From the NCBI GenBank assembly GCA_900290365.1, contig OMOE01000107.1:1-35508 (forward strand): a stretch of 35,508 nt of DNA, written 5' to 3'. The position numbers and the translations under genes were made by a program. This document shows positions 1 to 7,140 of the stretch, piece by piece (within the stretch, counting starts at the first letter, position 1; every line of letters starts with the position of its first letter). The notes beneath the pieces are model-generated. The model was given only the letters and a program-made list of their open reading frames with translations, did not search any database and had not been told where the DNA came from. Source of the stretch: Syntrophobacter sp. SbD1 (GTDB taxonomy: Bacteria; Desulfobacterota; Syntrophobacteria; Syntrophobacterales; Syntrophobacteraceae).

Positions 1-2
1 GT

Positions 3-488
3 ATGCTCAAGCTCCCGGCCCAGGTCCAGAAGGATTTCGAAAACATACTGAGGATTTATCCAGAGGTTGGCGAGCGCTTCGGAGTGTGGATCAAACCGCC
101 TATTGTGGAGTCCCTGCGCTGTTTCGCCGGATACCGGCTCAAGGCTGGTTCACCTCAGGCTGAGGACCCGGAATTGGATATTGCCGCGGAACCTCAGCAG
201 AAACTTGCAAATTCAGGGCTGTCCTTCGTAAAAGAAGGGCAGGGATTTTTCACCACTGATAAAGGCAACACTGTTTATCTCGAATTTGTTTATTCCGAAG
301 AGGACGATTGCGCTTCGTTTGAATATAAACCAACCCATTTCGAAATTGAACTTCATATCTGCGGAATCTACACCACCACACTGAGCCCAGGCAGACCAAA
401 ACAGAAAGTCCCGGTCGATAACCTTTTTGAAATCCTCACGAAATGCATCCACGGGGTGGATGTCATAGTGATCGAGCACGTTCCGTAG
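3..488 (+). CDS. Hypothetical protein, possibly 5'-truncated by the window edge
   Basis: I do not recognise this family. The visible frame gives 161 residues without a signal peptide or membrane segment. The composition is that of a soluble protein, with an acidic patch near residues 98-103 and a mostly hydrophobic C-terminal end. The ATG at position 3 is only the first start inside the window, so the true start could lie upstream. The stop is 6 bp before pgpA on the same strand, so the two are probably co-transcribed. The frame is accepted as real because it runs unbroken into a tight junction with a recognisable gene. Function unknown. Confidence 0.6.
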   Translation: MLKLPAQVQKDFENILRIYPEVGERFGVWIKPPIVESLRCFAGYRLKAGSPQAEDPELDIAAEPQQKLANSGLSFVKEGQGFFTTDKGNTVYLEFVYSEEDDCASFEYKPTHFEIELHICGIYTTTLSPGRPKQKVPVDNLFEILTKCIHGVDVIVIEHVP

Positions 489-494
489 GAAAGA

Positions 495-962
495 ATGCGA
501 AAAGATCGCTCAATCCATCTCCGCCTCGCCACCCTCTTTGGCATCGGCAAAGCGCCGGTTGCTCCAGGCACAGTTGCAACGCTGATTGCCGGGATTCCCT
601 GTTTTCTCGCCACAGGACATCTTTCATGGCTGATGCAACTGGCTTTTGCAAGCTCCATATTTCTGATCGGTTGGTACTCTTCCGAAAAGGCTGAACAACA
701 AATAGGCAGAACAGACCCCGGGGAGGTCGTAATAGACGAATTGTGCGGCTTTCTGGTGGCCATGGCAGGTCATGCGGTAAGCCTGCCGTCAATTTTGGCC
801 GGATTTTTGTTGTTCCGCCTCTTTGATATCTGGAAGCCGTGGCCGATCCGCTCGGTAGAAAGAACGCTCACCGGAGGCGTCTCGATAATGCTTGATGACG
901 TCCTGGCGGGAATTTACGCAAACGTTCTCGGGTTCATTGTTTTGAGGCTGTCGGGTGTTTAA
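495..962 (+). CDS. pgpA: Phosphatidylglycerophosphatase A (PgpA)
   Basis: Predicted membrane enzyme that removes the phosphate from phosphatidylglycerophosphate to give phosphatidylglycerol. The 155-residue length is normal for the family. Conserved blocks are visible in the expected order: GKAPVAPGT (18-26), the acidic DPGEVVIDE (74-82), FRLFDIWKPWPI (107-118) and GGVSIMLDDVLAGIYA (127-142). The acidic residues of the second and fourth blocks are the expected metal-binding and catalytic sites. Hydrophobic stretches near 27-62, 84-110 and 134-152 fit a multi-pass inner-membrane protein. The gene starts 6 bp after the preceding stop, with GGAAAG just upstream. Confidence 0.93.
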   Translation: MRKDRSIHLRLATLFGIGKAPVAPGTVATLIAGIPCFLATGHLSWLMQLAFASSIFLIGWYSSEKAEQQIGRTDPGEVVIDELCGFLVAMAGHAVSLPSILAGFLLFRLFDIWKPWPIRSVERTLTGGVSIMLDDVLAGIYANVLGFIVLRLSGV

Positions 963-984
963 AAAAAGTGCGAATTAAGCTAAA

Positions 985-1644
985 ATGATCTTTTATGGAG
1001 TGAACGAACAAATAGAAATGCTGATTCCGTCCCGTACCGAGTGCATGGAATTGCACCAAAAATTCGATATGCCTCAAAATATACAAAGGCACAGCGTTCT
1101 CGTTGCCGGTGTGGCGCTGGCCCTTGCCGAGCGGTTGAACCGAAACAGCTGCAGGCTCGATTTGCGGCTGATAGAGGCAGCGGCCCTTTTGCACGATGTG
1201 GGAAAGATGACGGGCATCAGGACGGGTGAGGACCATGCCGCGCTTGGGGCTAAAATGCTGGATGGAATTGTCGACTTCGCCGTTGCCGAGATCGTCAGGG
1301 AACACATATGGCTCACGCCTTCACAAGTTGCCGGTCCTCTAACCGAATCGCTGATCGTCAACTATTCCGACAAAAGGGTAAAGCACGACCAGGTCGTATC
1401 GATCGAGCAACGCTATCAGGACCTGATCGAGCGCTATGCGAAAGCGCCTGTGCAAACTCAATTCCTGCTTCAAAAACTCGATCTCTACATTGCACTTGAG
1501 CGGACAATTTTTTCTCACCTTACCATTGCGCCTCAGGGCACGGAAATTATGGGGATCACTATCAACCGCATCAAAGGAGCGTACCCAAGTCATGGAAATG
1601 AAAAAGTTGACATTGGCCTTGCTGGCGGGGGGAAAATCGGCTGA
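985..1644 (+). CDS. HD-domain phosphohydrolase-like protein
   Basis: Residues about 30-150 form an HD domain, a metal-dependent phosphohydrolase fold. The candidate ligands are H36, the doublet H70-D71 in ALLHDVGKM, H84, H107 and D129. The substrate cannot be told from sequence; nucleotides, nucleotide second messengers and tRNA 3' ends are all known for the superfamily. The start is uncertain: ATGs at 985, 1018 and 1045 are all in frame and none has a strong ribosome binding site. The 3' end overlaps ddl by 53 bp, in a different frame, which suggests translational coupling. The last 25 or so residues lie in that overlap and look less structured. Confidence 0.8.
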   Translation: MIFYGVNEQIEMLIPSRTECMELHQKFDMPQNIQRHSVLVAGVALALAERLNRNSCRLDLRLIEAAALLHDVGKMTGIRTGEDHAALGAKMLDGIVDFAVAEIVREHIWLTPSQVAGPLTESLIVNYSDKRVKHDQVVSIEQRYQDLIERYAKAPVQTQFLLQKLDLYIALERTIFSHLTIAPQGTEIMGITINRIKGAYPSHGNEKVDIGLAGGGKIG

Positions 1645-2527
1645 ACGCGAAGTTTCCCTGGGGAGTGGCGAACAAGTTTTCCGCGCGCTGGATAAATCAC
1701 GCTATGACATTTTGAGATACGATCCGGCAACGGACCTGCCGCTGTTGGCAAAGGACGCCAAGAGGATAGACGTTGCCCTGATCATTCTGCACGGGCGAAT
1801 GGGCGAAGATGGGACAATCCAGGGACTGTTGGACTCCCTGGGAATACCATATCAGGGCAGTGGCGTACTGGGGAGCGCTATTGCCATGAACAAAGTCCTG
1901 AGCAAGCAGCTTTACGCCATGGCAGGTCTACTCACATCTCCATTCATGGTGGTCGACAGGTCAACCCCGATTGAAGCCTCGGCGGTTGTTGACAAACTGG
2001 GGTTGCCGCTTGTCATCAAGCCGGAACAGGAGGGGTCCAGCATAGGCATGACAATCGTTAGAGAGCAAAATGATCTCCAGGGCGCATTTGAAAAAGCCTG
2101 GCGCTTCGACAGATGTTGCGTCGTTGAGAAATTCATAAGTGGGATTGAGATCACTGCCGGGGTTCTGGGAAATGACGATCTGATGGCTCTTCCTCTGATC
2201 GAAATCTGCCCGGACCAAAGCCACGAGTTCTTTGACTATAAGGCAAAATATACGCCAGGCGGGGCCAAAGAGATTTGCCCCGCCCGAATCTCCCGGGAGC
2301 TGACCGAAAAAGCCCAGGAATATGCAAGACGCGCCCACAACGTCCTTCACTGCCGAGGCTACAGCCGTACCGACATGATCCTCTCGGGGGACGACCTCTA
2401 TATACTCGAGACAAACACCATACCTGGGATGACCGCCACAAGCCTTTTCCCGCAGGCCTCGGCAAAAGCCGGCATCGAGTTTCCCCGGCTTCTCGACAGG
2501 TTGATAGAACTGGCACTGGAGAGGTAG
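1592..2527 (+). CDS. ddl: D-alanine--D-alanine ligase
   Basis: Cytoplasmic ATP-grasp enzyme that joins two D-alanines for peptidoglycan. The start is the ATG at 1592, preceded by AAAGGAG at 1573-1579, although the open frame extends further upstream to 1436. This gives 311 residues, normal for Ddl. Visible family signatures are LLAGGKSAEREVSL near the N-terminus (E20 in the substrate-binding position), HGRMGEDG (67-74), the EGSSIGM ATP-grasp loop, YSRTDMIL, and the C-terminal ETNTIPGMT metal and substrate motif. No murC, murB or ftsQ neighbour is present, so the gene is outside the usual dcw cluster. It converges on the next gene with a 7-bp gap. Confidence 0.96.
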   Translation: MEMKKLTLALLAGGKSAEREVSLGSGEQVFRALDKSRYDILRYDPATDLPLLAKDAKRIDVALIILHGRMGEDGTIQGLLDSLGIPYQGSGVLGSAIAMNKVLSKQLYAMAGLLTSPFMVVDRSTPIEASAVVDKLGLPLVIKPEQEGSSIGMTIVREQNDLQGAFEKAWRFDRCCVVEKFISGIEITAGVLGNDDLMALPLIEICPDQSHEFFDYKAKYTPGGAKEICPARISRELTEKAQEYARRAHNVLHCRGYSRTDMILSGDDLYILETNTIPGMTATSLFPQASAKAGIEFPRLLDRLIELALER

Positions 2528-2534
2528 TTTAGCA

Positions 2535-4142
2535 TTAGAGGCGCGCGATTACTTGTTCCACCTGCGCTCGTTTTTGTGAATAGATCCCGGATAGAATTGT
2601 CCTCAGGTTTGCCTCGATCTCGCCTTCGGTGTTTATTCTGGTGTGACGTTCCGGCGGGAGTTCGTTTATGATATCAAATTCATCGACAAATCCTCCCAGG
2701 TGTTCCGGTCTTGCATCGGATTGACCGTCCTTGCCCTCCCGGCGGTGGCCCAGCCTTTCCAAGATAGTTTCCCGCGAGCACTCGCATTCCAGGAATATAA
2801 TGTTAGCGTCCAGGTCTTCGGCAAGCCTCACCGCCTCTTCGCGCCATTTTCGCATTGAAAAAGTGGCGTCCACAATAACCGAGCACCCCTTTTTGAGCTC
2901 ATCCTGCACTATCGAGAGCAGCCGGGAATAGACCCGCCCCCGTATCTCCGGCCTGTACATCCCTGTCCCGAATGGCACGGGACCACGGCGCGAGCTGTAT
3001 TCCGGAAGCTCCTTGCGGACCTCGTCGGACCTGAAGAGGTCAATGTCGAATGCATGATGGAGTTTTTTCGCATAGGTCGATTTCCCGGTCCCGGGCAATC
3101 CGCAAAGGACGTAGAGTGTCGGCCGGGCAAACTGCACGGAGTACCGGAAGGCAACGTCCAGATACTGGACGGCTCGACTTTGCATTTCGAGTTTTCTTGG
3201 GCCTTCCTCCAGCTCGGTGGCGCTCAGGCAGGATATTTTGATCTTCACTACGGCCCGGTAGCACGAGTAAAAATCCAACAGCGTATATATGCCATAATCA
3301 CAGCTGGATTCCGTATAGCCGTTCAAAATCGCGAGGCTTAATTCCGGTCTCCCAAGACGTTCCAGATCCATGTGAACAAAGGCGAGGTCTACAGCACAAT
3401 CCCCGTATCGAAAACGTTCGTTGAATTCTATACAGTCGATTATTTGAATCCGGTCGAGAAAATAGATATGCTCGGCCCTAAGGTCTCCATGACCATCGCA
3501 GATTCTGCCCTCCACTACCCTTCGCTTGAAAACGGACCCGCTGTCTTTGAAAAACCCGCGGCTCGACTCCATAATAAAATCGAAACGTTCTTTCTCCAGC
3601 ACGCTTTCAACGAATGGCGCCAATTGGCGGAAATTCTCCTCGGTGTTGAATTCTATTACCTGGCAGCCACCGTAGCTGTCGATTTGCTCACCACGCTCTG
3701 CCGCAGCATAAAACTCGGCCAGACGTCGGCCAAGCCGCGACATTTCATCGGGACCGACCGTAGTGCCTGCAACCAGGCTGGAAAGAGAGGCCTCATCAGG
3801 AAGCTGCTTCATTTTGACCGCATATTCCACCACCTCGCCGCTATCGCCGAACTTAAATTTGTCGCCTTCTCTGCTCAATGGTACCACGCCAAGATAAACA
3901 CCCTGCGACAGTCGCTGGTTGAGCTTTACTTCAAGCTCGCACATCCTCTGCCTGGTCTTAAGTTGCGAGTAGTCAAGGAAACCGAAATCGACAGGTTTTT
4001 TCAGTTTATAAACGACGTCCCCGGTCAGGAAGACCACCGATATGTGAGTTTCGCGCCTCTCCAGATTCGAAATCCGATGAGGATAGAAGGCCGGATCGGC
4101 CATAGCCCGGCATACGTTCTCAAAGACTTTAAGATCGTTCAC
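2535..4142 (-). CDS. Fusion of an aminoglycoside-phosphotransferase-like domain (COG2187) and a P-loop kinase-like domain (COG0645)
   Basis: Two domains are visible. Residues about 1-320 resemble the kinase-like fold of aminoglycoside and choline kinases, with the catalytic loop HGDLRAEHIYFLD (218-230) and a following D-containing segment DCIEFNERFRYGDC (236-249). Residues about 340-535 are a small P-loop ATPase with Walker A GLPGTGKST (348-356), similar to gluconate or zeta-toxin-like kinases. This pairing is a known uncharacterised family, so resistance to aminoglycosides should not be assumed. The GTG at 4142 is chosen because GAGGAG lies 8 bases upstream; a TTG at 4157 is in frame but has no good site. 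Substrate unknown. Confidence 0.85.
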   Translation of the reverse strand: MNDLKVFENVCRAMADPAFYPHRISNLERRETHISVVFLTGDVVYKLKKPVDFGFLDYSQLKTRQRMCELEVKLNQRLSQGVYLGVVPLSREGDKFKFGDSGEVVEYAVKMKQLPDEASLSSLVAGTTVGPDEMSRLGRRLAEFYAAAERGEQIDSYGGCQVIEFNTEENFRQLAPFVESVLEKERFDFIMESSRGFFKDSGSVFKRRVVEGRICDGHGDLRAEHIYFLDRIQIIDCIEFNERFRYGDCAVDLAFVHMDLERLGRPELSLAILNGYTESSCDYGIYTLLDFYSCYRAVVKIKISCLSATELEEGPRKLEMQSRAVQYLDVAFRYSVQFARPTLYVLCGLPGTGKSTYAKKLHHAFDIDLFRSDEVRKELPEYSSRRGPVPFGTGMYRPEIRGRVYSRLLSIVQDELKKGCSVIVDATFSMRKWREEAVRLAEDLDANIIFLECECSRETILERLGHRREGKDGQSDARPEHLGGFVDEFDIINELPPERHTRINTEGEIEANLRTILSGIYSQKRAQVEQVIARL

Positions 4143-4239
4143 CTGATTTCTCCTCAAGAATAAACGAGCTTAAATATATGCACGGCATTTTCTTTATGTG
4201 AAAAGCAGGAGAAAAAATGCGGGCGGATCGATTCCTGAC

Positions 4240-5013
4240 TTACTTTTGCCTTTCGATAAAAGCATAGGCGCTGTGGTTGTGAATGGACTCAAAATTTTCA
4301 ACGTCCACCAAAAACCAGCACACATTCGAATCGTGCTTCAACTCGTAGGCTATGTCCCGAACTACATCTTCAACAAACTTCGGATTGTCGTAGGCGTACT
4401 CCGTGACATACTTTTCATCAGGTCTTTTCAGCACGGAGTAGACGTCGCAGGAAGCGGCTCTTTCCACAAGTTCGATAAGGTCTTCGATCCAGATAAAACG
4501 TTTGAACCGAACAGCCACACGCACCATACCCCTCTGGTTATGAGCGCCTTGATCGCTGATCTCTTTGGAGCATGGACACACAGTCGTGATCGGAACATTT
4601 ACCTCGACCACCAGATCGTAGCCTTTCTCCCTGTCAAGCGTACCGGCGATACGGCAGCGGTATTCCATCAGCCCGGCACTCTCGGTAACGGGAGAGAGCT
4701 TTCGAATAAAATATGGAAAGTTTATTTCCATGTGTGCTGATTCCGCATGGAGATGCTCCTGAAGCGCTCCCAGCACCGAGGAAAATTCCCTGATATCCAG
4801 ATGTCCGTGAAATTCGTTCAGAATTTCGATGAAACGGCTCATGTGAGTCCCCTTGAACTCACGCGGCACATTGACATACATGTTTATCGAGGCGACCGTA
4901 TGCTGAACCCCTTTGTTTCTGTCCATTACGGTGACCGGGTAGCGGATATCCTTTACGCCAACTTTATCGATGCTGATGTTCCTGTGGTCGGCCTGGTTTT
5001 GGACATCTATCAT
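4240..5013 (-). CDS. folE2: GTP cyclohydrolase FolE2 (type IB)
   Basis: Converts GTP to 7,8-dihydroneopterin triphosphate, the first step of tetrahydrofolate synthesis. The 257-residue protein carries the FolE2 hallmark CPCSKEISDQGAHNQRG (146-162). Its first cysteine is the expected metal ligand, and His158 lies in the conserved active-site segment. It differs from FolE in sequence and is known as a zinc-independent alternative in other bacteria. The start ATG has AGGAAT upstream and follows the cooC stop by 20 bp, so it is the last gene of DUF3786 - cooC - folE2. The context suggests folate supply for one-carbon metabolism, which is an inference. Confidence 0.94.
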   Translation of the reverse strand: MIDVQNQADHRNISIDKVGVKDIRYPVTVMDRNKGVQHTVASINMYVNVPREFKGTHMSRFIEILNEFHGHLDIREFSSVLGALQEHLHAESAHMEINFPYFIRKLSPVTESAGLMEYRCRIAGTLDREKGYDLVVEVNVPITTVCPCSKEISDQGAHNQRGMVRVAVRFKRFIWIEDLIELVERAASCDVYSVLKRPDEKYVTEYAYDNPKFVEDVVRDIAYELKHDSNVCWFLVDVENFESIHNHSAYAFIERQK

Positions 5014-5033
5014 ATTTTTAATTCCTAATTATC

Positions 5034-5819
5034 CTAAAGCCCGGCTGCTTCCGCCGCCTCTATCAGGTTTTTTACTATTCTTTCGAGACCCGCCTGGGTT
5101 TGGCTGCTCACCTTTTCAGCAAACCGACCACCGAGGTCGGCCTCAATGATAAGGTCATCGTAAGGAATAAAACCAAGAATCAGTTCACCGCCCAGGACTT
5201 TCCTCAGAAATGCGCGATCACTCTCGTTGCGAACCTTGTTGCCGACCAAGCCGATCTTTGTAAGCCCGATATCTCTGCCGAGTTCACGAATTCGCGAAGC
5301 CGTCTCAATGCTGCGCTGACCGGGCTCGACGACTGTGATCAGCCAGTCCACGGCTTTTGAAGTCCCTCGGCCCAAGTGTTCGATACCCGCCTCCATATCC
5401 ATTATCACTACTTCATCACGTCTCAGTATCAAATGCTGGACAAGGTTTTTGAGCAGGATGCTCTCCGGACACACGCAGCCCGTTCCGCCTTTTTTGATTC
5501 CGCCCATGACCATGAGCCGTATGTTTTCTCCCTGACGTACGGAAAGTTTTTCGGGCAGATCATCGACTTTCGGGTTGAGCTTGAAAAAACCTCCGTAAGC
5601 GCCGGGAACCGACTCGGTCCGCTCGGCCACCAATTCCCGCATCTGTGAGACGGGGGTTATTTCAGAGGCGTTTTGTATCCCCAGGGCATGCGCAAGATTG
5701 GCATCGGGGTCAGCATCGATTGCAAGGACGCTTCTGCCCTGCTCTGCGAACCACCTTACAAGAAAAGCACTCAATGTGGTCTTGCCGACCCCGCCTTTTC
5801 CACTTACTGCTATCTTCAA
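5034..5819 (-). CDS. cooC: CooC-type ATPase, CO dehydrogenase nickel-insertion accessory protein
   Basis: MinD/ParA-like P-loop ATPase of 261 residues. It has the deviant Walker A GKGGVGKTT (7-15), a DADPDAN segment (35-41) and the CVC pair (115-117) that in characterised CooC proteins binds metal at the dimer interface. The family helps load nickel into CO dehydrogenase. The start is TTG, with GGAGG six bases before it; no ATG alternative fits. It lies between a DUF3786 gene (23 bp upstream) and folE2 (20 bp downstream) on the same strand. No CODH/ACS structural gene is inside the window, so the client enzyme is assumed. Confidence 0.9.
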   Translation of the reverse strand: MKIAVSGKGGVGKTTLSAFLVRWFAEQGRSVLAIDADPDANLAHALGIQNASEITPVSQMRELVAERTESVPGAYGGFFKLNPKVDDLPEKLSVRQGENIRLMVMGGIKKGGTGCVCPESILLKNLVQHLILRRDEVVIMDMEAGIEHLGRGTSKAVDWLITVVEPGQRSIETASRIRELGRDIGLTKIGLVGNKVRNESDRAFLRKVLGGELILGFIPYDDLIIEADLGGRFAEKVSSQTQAGLERIVKNLIEAAEAAGL

Positions 5820-5842
5820 ATGCTGCCTCCAATACAGTTAAA

Positions 5843-6481
5843 TCAACTGCCCGACTGGATTTTTCTTCCAAGGCCGATAAGCCGGTAGACAAGGCCTCCG
5901 CTCATGACCGCAATATCTTCGGCTGAAAGAAGCCTCTGTATACTTTCATTGAAAAGAATTGTGGCATCGGGCGGAAATTCTTCATCTCCCAGCCACAGAA
6001 CCAATTGAACTATTATATGGGGAAAGACGGTAAACTCCATGCCATAGTCCCCATTTTCCACACGCCTCGCGCCTATCATTTCGGAGCATTTTACAAAAAG
6101 ATTACCGTTATTGCCGAAAAAGTTTACGAGGGGGTCCCTGGCGCGCCTCTGAAATGCGTCAAAGTAAAAATGACCATCCGGTATCTGACGAAAAGTGATG
6201 AGTTTTCCGGCAGATTGTTTCCCGGCGGCGCCAAGCAAATAGTGCGCTATCAGAATTTTGTCAGGAAGTGAAACATCCTCAGTCGAGTTGAGTCTGCGAA
6301 TATCGGCTTCCTGATGAATTTCAACGCTATACTTAGAGCCGAGAAAAGCGACGACCAGGCCTTGCTCCGGGGAAAACTCGCCCCCGGCGGCTTTGGCCAG
6401 CGTGGCGATATCTCTTTTTTTGAGTTCCACGGAAGCCAGCCGGAATGATTCCTTGAAGTCATCTACCCGTGCCACTTGCAT
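5843..6481 (-). CDS. DUF3786 domain protein
   Basis: About 212 residues that match the DUF3786 pattern: an N-terminal helix with VELKKRD, a middle block LPDKILIAHYLLGAAGK, a block HFYFDAFQRRARDPLVNFFG, and a C-terminal block LVLWLGDEEFPPDATILF. Molecular function is unknown. From memory these proteins occur in anaerobes near CODH/acetyl-CoA synthase genes, which fits cooC 23 bp downstream. The ATG at 6481 is preferred because AGGAG lies just before it (spacing is short, 2 bases) and family members begin about there. The frame stays open to a GTG at 6559, but the extra 26 residues do not look like the family. Confidence 0.82.
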   Translation of the reverse strand: MQVARVDDFKESFRLASVELKKRDIATLAKAAGGEFSPEQGLVVAFLGSKYSVEIHQEADIRRLNSTEDVSLPDKILIAHYLLGAAGKQSAGKLITFRQIPDGHFYFDAFQRRARDPLVNFFGNNGNLFVKCSEMIGARRVENGDYGMEFTVFPHIIVQLVLWLGDEEFPPDATILFNESIQRLLSAEDIAVMSGGLVYRLIGLGRKIQSGS

Positions 6482-6592
6482 TTCTCCTGTTAGAGGACCC
6501 ACATCAGCAGTCGCGCTTGCGTGGAAAAATATCGTGATTATTCGTTGCTTCATCTCCACTGAGTTCAGTGTTGCTATTTTAAATGAAACGGA

Positions 6593-7057
6593 GTGCTGAG
6601 ATCAATCGTGCAAGATAGTTTTATAATCCAATGCAGCCAGTGCGGCGTAAAAAATCGCATCCCGCGCTCACGGGCAGGAGAAAAGGCCGTCTGTGGCAAG
6701 TGCCGTGCGCCGCTTCATTTCACCGCCGCCTACCCCCAACACCCTGTAGACGCTGACGACCGTACGTTCGAGGCCGAAGTCATCAGGTTTGCCGGGCCCG
6801 TACTGGTTCTTTTCTGGGCCCGCTGGTGCGGTCATTGCCGGGTCCTGCTGCCGCTTGTCGACGAACTCTCCTCGGAATACTCAGGACGTATAAAGTTCAT
6901 AAAGGTTGACCTGGACAAGAGCCCGGCCCTGGCATCCCAATATCAGGTGCAGAGCGTTCCAACGATGCTCGTGTTCAAAAACGGCCGGCTTGTCAACCGC
7001 CTCCTCGGCGCTCTCCCCAAAGACCAGATAGTACAACACCTGCGTGCATTGCTGTAA
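6593..7057 (+). CDS. trxC: Thioredoxin with N-terminal zinc ribbon (TrxC/thioredoxin-2 type) and WCGHC active site
   Basis: Residues 11-40 form a zinc ribbon with CSQC (14-17) and CGKC (34-37), as in thioredoxin 2. Residues about 50-154 are a thioredoxin fold with FWARWCGHCR (active-site cysteines 79 and 82) and the cis-proline loop SVPTM. The active site is unusual: proline of WCGPC is histidine, as in protein disulfide isomerases. There is no signal peptide, so the protein should be cytoplasmic. The start is either GTG 6593 or GTG 6608; neither has a strong ribosome binding site. It is transcribed divergently from the DUF3786 operon. Confidence 0.88.
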   Translation: MLRSIVQDSFIIQCSQCGVKNRIPRSRAGEKAVCGKCRAPLHFTAAYPQHPVDADDRTFEAEVIRFAGPVLVLFWARWCGHCRVLLPLVDELSSEYSGRIKFIKVDLDKSPALASQYQVQSVPTMLVFKNGRLVNRLLGALPKDQIVQHLRALL

Positions 7058-7094
7058 GCATTTTAAATTGTATTATTTGAAAAAATCTCTAAAA

Positions 7095-7133
7095 TCAAAC
7101 GTCAAAACTGAAAATTCAAAACTCAAAACTCTT
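7095..7133. repeat. AAAACTC-type intergenic repeat
   Basis: A run of near-repeats of AAAACT/TCAAAACTC lies just before the start codon at 7141. Similar tracts occur at 16235-16309 and, on the other strand, at 32938-32975. It separates trxC from the following gene and has no obvious promoter elements. Confidence 0.7.
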
Positions 7134-7140
7134 CGGGACG

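Noticed and set aside
1436..1591. Upstream extension of ddl
   Set aside because: It lies within the HD-domain gene in another frame; the ATG at 1592 has a strong ribosome binding site and gives the normal length.
3372..4163. 263-residue open frame on the plus strand
   Set aside because: It is antisense to the COG2187/COG0645 fusion gene, which has clear motifs; the frame has no recognisable domain.
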